DNA of 64,000 nucleotides from assembly GCA_050084515.1 (NCBI GenBank), contig CM114272.1, positions 62,001-126,000 of the forward strand, written 5' to 3'. The notes under the pieces were generated by a model. The model ran no database searches. It was not told the DNA's origin and worked only from the letters and a program-made list of their open reading frames with translations. The DNA comes from Blasia pusilla (Eukaryota > Marchantiophyta > Marchantiopsida > Blasiales). Position numbers and translations under genes: made by a program. Positions 56,832 to 64,000 of the stretch are shown in pieces (within the stretch, counting starts at the first letter, position 1; each line of letters opens with the position of its first letter).

Positions 56832-59800
56832 AGAATTTATGGCTATTGGTGTTTCTTGAAAAATACTTACATCTATAGCGACAGATTGGTTTTAAGGTGT
56901 ATGTGGGCCTTCCGTAGGCCAGTGAGAACCACTCGATGTGGACGAGGAAAGGGCTCATACCATGTACAGCCATTTGATCCCTATCCACCTCCCTTAATGC
57001 GAGCCTACACCCGTTCCCACGTTTTGAGCCTACACGGGCGACTGAATTCTCAATTCCACTAGAGAGCTCCCTACTTTAACTCTACTAGTTCTAGACCCCT
57101 CAAGATTTTTTGTTCTTTCTCCTCTCCATCAAAGAGCATCTTATGAGACACCAACAAATCTGGATTCCCTTGGATCTTGTGTCTCTTCTCCCTTACAATG
57201 GAGAACTTCTTCTTGACACCACCAGATTGAGTGTATCTTATCCCTTCCACAAAAGACTTGTCAGCTATACATATTTGTACCCTTTATCTTCTTTTGACTA
57301 AGCTCTCCTTCACTGTTCTATCATTTCTCCCCTATACTAAACCCTGCTCCACCTTGGGTCTTACCTTCCTTCTAAACCCTAAACATACCTTACAAGTAGA
57401 TTGAGGAAATAGGGAAAACAACCACGTTATCAGTGGATTACCAAATTTTGTATGCTCCTCTTCCGAATCATTTCAAAGAAAAATTGGCCAAGGCATAGAA
57501 GAATTGTAATGGATTCCCTATGGATCAATCGAGAGCAAATCTTTGGGCTTTTGTATATGGAGTGTGTAGAAGAGGGAAAGCATGTGAAACTCGAGATCAA
57601 ACAAGGTCCAAAGTCAATATGGTTAATTAAGCCACCAACGACTTGAAAGAAGAAGACTTCAAGATGCTTGTCCAAGCAATTCACAATATTCTTAGTTTGA
57701 ACCAACGTGCAAGAGTTCATGGGAATTTGAATAAACAAAATTTCTTCATGAGGGCAAGGAAAGGTGAAGAAGTTCACTCATGATCATCTATCCAAGGAGT
57801 GCCTGAATATCAATTGGTTAAACTATCGAACAAGAATGGAGCTCATACTTATATTGGGCTCATATTGTACAAAAGGATAGGGAAATTCACAAGAATTGTT
57901 AAGTTATTAGCAAACTAAAAATCTGGTCAAAGAGAAGCAATAAAGTGCAAGCCTAAGTTGGAGGAGATTACATCAACAATATTACATAGTCAATTAGCTC
58001 TAGACCAAACAGATCTAGTCGTGCAAGATTTTTAGAAGAAAAATGATGAGTTATTATATCTTATCATCAACAAGAATATCTTGAATCAAGTTTTATAATG
58101 CATTTATCTTGCTACCCTCATAGTCAAACCCGCACCAATGCAAATAGAAAAACTCTAGTGGCCTCACACTAGGGTGAAAATGCATCAAATTAAAGTCTTC
58201 CTAGCAAGGAATGAGTTGTAAAAGCAAGACGTGAAACAAAATATGTGTCTCCAATAATAATAGTTGTGGCCTAGAAGAGCCTGACCAAATAGAAGATGGT
58301 TCCACAAGAGTTAGATTCAAAGGAGGTTCCAATCTAGCTTGGAATTTGATGGGGCATCTAATGGCTCTCCATGTTTGAGTGCATAGAAGCTTGATTGCAA
58401 ATTTATTTGGGATGAAAAAAGAGGTATTGGACAACTTATTAGAAGGATGTTCCAACTTTCAACCCACCAAATCTCCAAAAAGATACACAAGCCAAAGTTC
58501 TTAAATAAATCCTAAATTGTCACAATAGTGGTTTAGGTTGAGACCTAGAAGGAGGGGCCCAAAAGGAATTCTTTGGATGAAGGAGCGGCAAACTTTCTCT
58601 AGAACTACATGTAAGGGGGAGGGTCTCGTGTGAAGTTTCTAACTTGAACCTTACCTTGAGAACAATGGATGTTGAATCAAGGTCACATGATGGCATTGGG
58701 TTCTGACACCAAACCAACTCTAGATAGTTGAGTTCATGCTAACCTTGGATCTTGAACAAGGGCTAAAATATTGAGTTATCGTAAGAGACTTTTTCAAGTT
58801 CCATCTAACCGTTAAGCAAACTATCAACATTTCATATCCCTAAACTATCAAGGAAGTTTGTCCCAAGTATTGAATGACTTGCATTTGTTGGGGAATGAGG
58901 GATTAGGCCAATATCTATTAACCCCTTCTAGAACTTTTGAGCAAAAGTGGTGACCCGAGATCTAGACTCAAGAGATGCAAGGTTGGTTGATCCGTATAGC
59001 TATATTTTGGCGCACATCATTAACAAGACCATGATCTACTACCTACAAGATTCTGCAACACACAAGATCCACATTCAAGAAAGTAGGAGCGCAAAAATTT
59101 ATGTGGTGGAATCCCAAAAGAGAGGTCTACAATATGGCCATTTCAAGGTTGCGCACAGACAAAGTCTGGATCCGAAAACTTATGTTAGTCCTAGGGATGA
59201 ACATGTCTGTGCGAAATCGATGACTCACACCCGGGTGCATCCCCGCATACCCCCACCAACCTATTCTCATACCCTGCTCAACCCTCGTCTCTCTTGCAAC
59301 CCCCATCCGCGTCTTGTCCGCATATGGTTTTTTAGGTCCTAAGGATAGACCACATATAACTTCTAATTATGAGAATATTTTATCAACTCTGCTCATTAGT
59401 TACAACATTTATCCAAGGATTTATTTTATTGTAGCTATTGTTTCACATGAGTCATGGTCTACATGCATAGATAACTAAATCCAAATGTTCGTATATGGGT
59501 AAGTAAACAAAAAATGTACAAAAGGTTAATATCCAAAACATTTGCAAAAAATAATGCATACGTTGAAGATGTTTGTCAAATTTACCACAAGTTTGAATTC
59601 TTTTATTCATGACTTATCTTTATTTCTCTAAAAAAATTCAAGAGATTAGAAGATGATATATTAATGAATTATAAATGAATTATTATTTTTATTTGGAAGA
59701 ATGGATAATGGGAAGATGGTAATGAAGCACAAGCGCAAATTTAATAATTTTTTGGTTGTGCCTATCTTGTGTTGCATGTTAGCTTCAACTATCGTATCAA

Positions 59801-61880
59801 TTTGGAAATTAAGAATATTTTTCCATTATTAAATACTCATATTAATATGTATATATGGGACTTGATATGGTATCATTTAAGTTGTCAAAAGATGTGGGTC
59901 TCTCAAGATCAATAGACATTCTTATTTAGACAACATCATATCTTAGTGTAGTGTGGGTATACTTTTGTTGACTTTATTATCTTTTACATTTAGATATATC
60001 TTTGAATCTAATATGTATATTCTTGAATTAAATATGCACATATATTTTTCTCATACTAGTAAAGTGCATGTGCGATGCACAGAAAATAAAATGTGTTTGA
60101 AGAGCTTTTGTTAGTGTAAAGCCTATGAAGTGAAGGGATTAATAATGCTACACACAAATTCAAATTTTTTCTTGCTGCCCATATAAGGAGAAATATTTTT
60201 TTGCTGCCCAATTTCCACATGTCAAATAGAGAGGTGTTGCAAATCAAGAAGGCACTCTCCCATAATAATATAGATATCTCTCTTCTTCATGGGCATTTTC
60301 ACTATTTTCAAATTCAATTTCTATGTAGAAGATCCAAGTATCATGAGATTGGCAATTCATGTATCCGGATAATAAATAGTCTACTTCAATAGTGATGATC
60401 CACTTAAAGATATTATGTAGAAAAAATAGAGAGATAACTCTCAAATAGATAATGGTTTGCAACTAATCATTCTTTTTCCATAGCTCAAGTATCTTTATAA
60501 GTTGACTTTCTTCAGTTTTTATTATAGGAGTAATTAGAGATGGATTGGTAGGATGAAAAAGAAATGGATGTGCAAAAAACAGGAATTCCAAAACCTCCCG
60601 TCCCTCACCTTCCATTCAACGCTTCTATCATTAATATTACGTTGGTGGGAATGCATTATTATTTGGAAGATCAAAGAAAGATATTGTCTAATTTTTTTAG
60701 ACATATCCCAAGCTAACTTCCAAATCATTCGTTTGCGTTCATATTTATACAAGAAGATCTATTATGTAATACAAAATAATCATACAAAGAAGTTAAGTTA
60801 TGAGATTCCTATCGATCTTCTTGACGGTTCGATTTGCAAGTAAGCATTTCTTACATAAATATTCTTTATTTTATTCACAAAATGTTCCTATCGCTACCTA
60901 ATTCAAGTTCTAATTCATGTCAATGTGTGATTATATAAATTTTCAATCAATAGTAATCCAAAATATAATACTCATTATGTCAGATGATGTATCTCTAGAT
61001 TCATCATATGATGTAATGACTCTTATGGATTTGAAGTTATTCATTGTTCTCTACAAAATATTATGGGAATATTGTTTTTTTAAGACATTTTCATTTGGAA
61101 GAAAATTCAAAATATTTGATGATGATTTTCATAAAATCCTACTTATTATTTATCATTGGGATTATTCGAACCACTCTAAAGAAAAACAAATATATGATTG
61201 TTTACAAAGATTATAAATTTCACAACAAAAGAATTTAAAGGTTAGAAATAAGTTCCCAAACAAACTGTTATTACTTGGTCATTAGAAGTGGGTCATATAC
61301 CTTCTCATCTTGATCCGGGAGATGAAATTATAGGATCATCACATGATGTAGTTAGTGTACCTAAGAGGATGAGTGATATTATTGTTCTCTCCACAAAAAT
61401 GCTTCTTTTCAGATAATCAGAGATGGTTACAAGAAAAATGCTAAGATTAGGCGTTACTACTATTGATAGGTAATAATCATCTCACGTTCTGATATAATTT
61501 TTCGTCGGTGCCAAAAAATATTAAATTCCCCACACATAGCAACTTATGGTGTTCATGACCATACTATGTCAGTACATTTTATTCCGAATGAGATATTTGT
61601 TTAGGTGTATATCCAACCAAAATTCTTGAACACATGTTTCTAACTTCTACCCCCATCACCAAACTCTTACAAAACATGGTCAGGGTCAAAAGGAACGGAT
61701 AAATTGTGGGACATGTGATGAGGAGTCAAAAACAAATATCAAATTTTCGTTCCATGTGTACCAATGGCTGGAGCCCATTCCAATCAACCTTCAGTTCTCA
61801 CTAGTAATAACTAGTTCATGGCAGTGTGAGGTGGGACCAATGTTACACATGTCCGGGTATGTCTCTCAAGGATTTGGAGC
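56832..61880. other. Long gene-free stretch
   Basis: AT-rich from about 59400. A dispersed repeat copy lies at 59142-59250. Around 57430-58100 there are short broken frames suggesting an old coding fragment I cannot name. At 60540-61210 moderately long frames (DVSLDSSYDVM...) show no known motif. No gene supported. Confidence 0.45.
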
Positions 61881-61889
61881 TTAGGCATC

Positions 61890-62070
61890 ATATGACTTCA
61901 ACCTGAATGAAGTGGAGAGCTTTCAAACTGAAGGATTCCCACACTAAGGATCCCTCACGCTGGGATCGAACCTCATTTCTCGGACCATAAGTAGGGGCAA
62001 GGATTTCAAGATACATTCGACAATCAGCCTTTGAGGCTTAATCTCCTCACTTTTGAGCCCACCTTCGCTC
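61890..62070 (-). mobile_element. Weak tRNA-derived SINE candidate
   Basis: The minus strand has a good B-box, GAGGTTCGATCCC (about 61974-61962), and upstream an A-box-like GGGCTCAAAAGTGAGGAG (62060-62043). The separation (about 70 bases) is longer than in tRNA genes. Boundaries are not defined. Confidence 0.3.
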
Positions 62071-62300
62071 TCCCCTTTAAACAAATAAGAGATTCTCCCA
62101 TTTGAGACTGCTCAAGGCCGATACTAATTCCCCAGACACTCTTGCTGAAAATTCTCAGCGATTGATCATTTCAAAGGAAGGGGGGGAGGTTCTGCACACA
62201 GCTACGTGTTCCGTACATGATTCTCTCCATAGGCATCATCACTTTCATCCACAACGAAGTTTTGAGATCTTTCTCTTTGTTTATATCAAGAGGCCAGTGA

Positions 62301-62705
62301 TCTTCTGTCTTACAGGTTGAGAACATATCTCCAGAAAACTCTGAATTCTACGAATGGGTTACAAATCCCTTCCAAACATGTGAATGTTGTCTTGTCCCCA
62401 CGTATAATACTTTCCAGTTTCTCTCATTTGTCAGCACAGCAAGGGATGAGACGTGGATTCACAGCTCAAGGTTGGCCAATCCTGAAAGATTGGAAGTTGA
62501 TACTTTCAAATCAACTCAGCACATGTGGACAACAATATCATTGAACAGAAGACAGAAGGTCAAGCTGCGAATTGCAAGCAAGGTGACTTTCGCGAATCAC
62601 ACTGCTGTTGGCACCCTGCACGCTCCCCATTACAGTTAGTTCGTCTACCAGATTTATGAGGAAATATGGTACATAACCTCAGCTATACCGATGGAAAAGA
62701 TTCAG
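62301..62705 (+). pseudogene. Unidentified exon-like reading frame
   Basis: After an acceptor-like CTTACAG (ending 62315) a frame without an early Met runs 107 codons to a TAG at 62637. In the same frame it continues 22 codons to TGA at 62706. The peptide (ENISPENSEFYEWVTNPFQT ... RRQKVKLRIASKVTFANHTA) has protein-like composition and two N-glycosylation sequons (NIS, NHT). I do not recognise the family. The in-frame TAG suggests either a true C-terminus or a decaying gene. Confidence 0.35.
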
Positions 62706-62986
62706 TGACGAACATAGCTTGTGACTTCTTAACAGGCTCCCATCATGAAACTGGCGCTAGTCATGCCACATGTTTGTCTCAACCTTCCAGCTAGGGGACA
62801 TGAATGAATGAGACCGGTTTACGGCCTTACAAACTAATCTTCACTAGACTTTTGAGCCTTGTCAAAAGTTGGACTGTATCGAGTGTATCTTGTAAGTGTG
62901 AAAAATAATGAAGTAGATGCTTTTGAGCCATAGATCCAATGAGAGGTAAGGCATACTTCAAGAGAGTGTAGATCAGATGTTCTGGT

Positions 62987-63825
62987 TTAATCAGCCTTCT
63001 TCTTTGGCACATATGGCCACCTTTGATGTACAATTGTGCTACTCACAACAAGAGGAAGTGCTGCCAGAATATACAGCGATGGAGGAACTCCGTCAAACAC
63101 AACCTGCAAGATTGCTGTCACAAGCAATGCAGATACAATAACAAAACCCTGCACATTTCAAATAGCCGAAATTAGGAGTCGAAGAATAAAGAAACGTGCC
63201 ACAACCTTTTACTGCGAAAATATCAACATGGGCTTTTAAAAGACTACAGCTGTCAGCTATGATTTTTGCCACGTCTATTACAATGTGGAGATTGATTGAA
63301 TGAGACCCACTTGGATTCAATTGAAAGAAAAACTAACCTTTTTCACACCACCTGCATACATAGTCACCAACCCCACCAGGATGCCTCCAAGGGCATTTGT
63401 AAAAACTGGCAGCTGCAACATCAGCTTCAAAGTCTCAAAAGGAGCATGACTAATATCAAAAGAAAAACTCCTCTGCCTGAACCATAGGAGCTAAAGGGAA
63501 ACAAAGCAGGCCTTCCCCAGTATCTTCAAATGAAAGTTCCACGATTGCTAAGGGCCCAAGTAGGGGTTGGCATGTAGTTGGCCCAGGAAGCTAGAGAACC
63601 TAATACTCCATGTGAAAAAAAAACAAAAATTCTCCCACAAATAAATTGTAAATAGGGTTGACATTGGGGAGCTGAACATACAAGTGTCATAGGTGTCCAG
63701 CCAAAAAAAAATCCCTTTCGTTTAATAGCCTCCCCATCAGGAGACTGCATCAAGCTTGTGCAAAGAACTAGACACCCAAACACCGACATTTCTATGGTCA
63801 TCAAATATGTGCTCCTGTTTTTGAC
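62987..63825 (-). CDS. Nucleotide-sugar transporter (CMP-sialate/UDP-galactose transporter-like), 3' exons
   Basis: Golgi/ER membrane antiporter moving nucleotide sugars into the lumen for glycosylation. Three phase-0 exons are visible: 63682-63825, 63338-63412 and 62987-63148. They join to ...SLMQSPDGEAIKRKGFFFGW, TPMTLLPVFTNALGGILVGL, VTMYAGGVKKGFVIVSALLV and DGVPPSLYILAALPLVVSS, the last two or three membrane helices of the NST family. The C-terminus YVPKKKAD ends in K-K-x-x, a dilysine ER-retrieval signal. Stop codon at 62987-62989. The 5' exons lie beyond the right edge. The transported sugar cannot be told from this part. Confidence 0.85.
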
Positions 63826-64000
63826 CTGCAAAACCTCAAAACAATTATAAAATCCTACCCAACAAGAAATCCAAATAGTGACATATGCAGAGGCTCTGAG
63901 AAACTCAAAGAAATAGCACTTTGCAGGGACAGGCCCACAGACAATTTTCTTTAATAATGTTGACTGGCTACACAAATAGTGAGACTTGGTACAAAAAATT

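Noticed and set aside
60045-60090. Helitron-like end (TACTAGTAAAGTGCATGTGC with a small hairpin)
   Set aside because: The hairpin is only 6 bp and there is no matching partner end or helicase coding nearby.

Overview
This window reads as nuclear DNA from a land plant or close streptophyte relative. The host genes are plant-type, with many short GT-AG introns: soluble pyrophosphatase, homogentisate dioxygenase, a nucleotide-sugar transporter and a SpoU-type RNA methyltransferase. They sit far apart in LTR-retrotransposon debris. A moss- or other seedless-plant-like genome is plausible, but the sequence alone does not settle the species.

Layout. 1-2650: 5' part of a SpoU/TrmL-like 2'-O-methyltransferase gene (minus strand), with a 228-bp tandem duplication in its first intron. 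2650-8260: gene-free, with a small TA-flanked inverted-repeat element, a (TA)n(GA)n microsatellite and a SINE-like unit. 8265-21588: a large decayed Ty3/gypsy element on the minus strand in the order gag, protease, C5-cytosine DNA methyltransferase, reverse transcriptase, RNase H, integrase. A second gypsy element is lodged between its methyltransferase and its reverse transcriptase. 21589-24900: nothing recognisable apart from a weak tRNA-like unit. 25000-29114: pyrophosphatase gene and its 5' region. 31898-38767: a bounded gypsy chromovirus with a perfect 5-bp target duplication (TSD), a collapsed 5' LTR and a solo copia LTR inside it. 39100-40650: more gypsy remnants. 40786-44666: nine-exon homogentisate 1,2-dioxygenase gene (minus), with two perfect hairpins in its introns. 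46230-53010: a broken gypsy element split by a copia element that has clean LTRs and a TSD. 53690-54560: a probable CACTA TNP2 fragment. 54560-62000: mostly unannotated, with a recent 222-bp tandem duplication. 62300-62710: an unidentified exon-like frame. 62987-64000: 3' exons of a nucleotide-sugar transporter (minus).

The host genes do not form a pathway together. Homogentisate dioxygenase works in tyrosine degradation, pyrophosphatase clears PPi from biosynthesis, the SpoU enzyme modifies RNA and the transporter works in the endomembrane system.

The most notable item is the cytosine methyltransferase inside a Ty3/gypsy polyprotein (15551-16550, minus). Its SAM-binding, PCQ and ENV motifs are readable, and its C-terminus resembles DNMT3/DRM-type enzymes. 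Its placement between protease and reverse transcriptase points to capture of a host methylation gene by a retrotransposon. The copy is frameshifted, so it is a fossil of that system rather than an active one.
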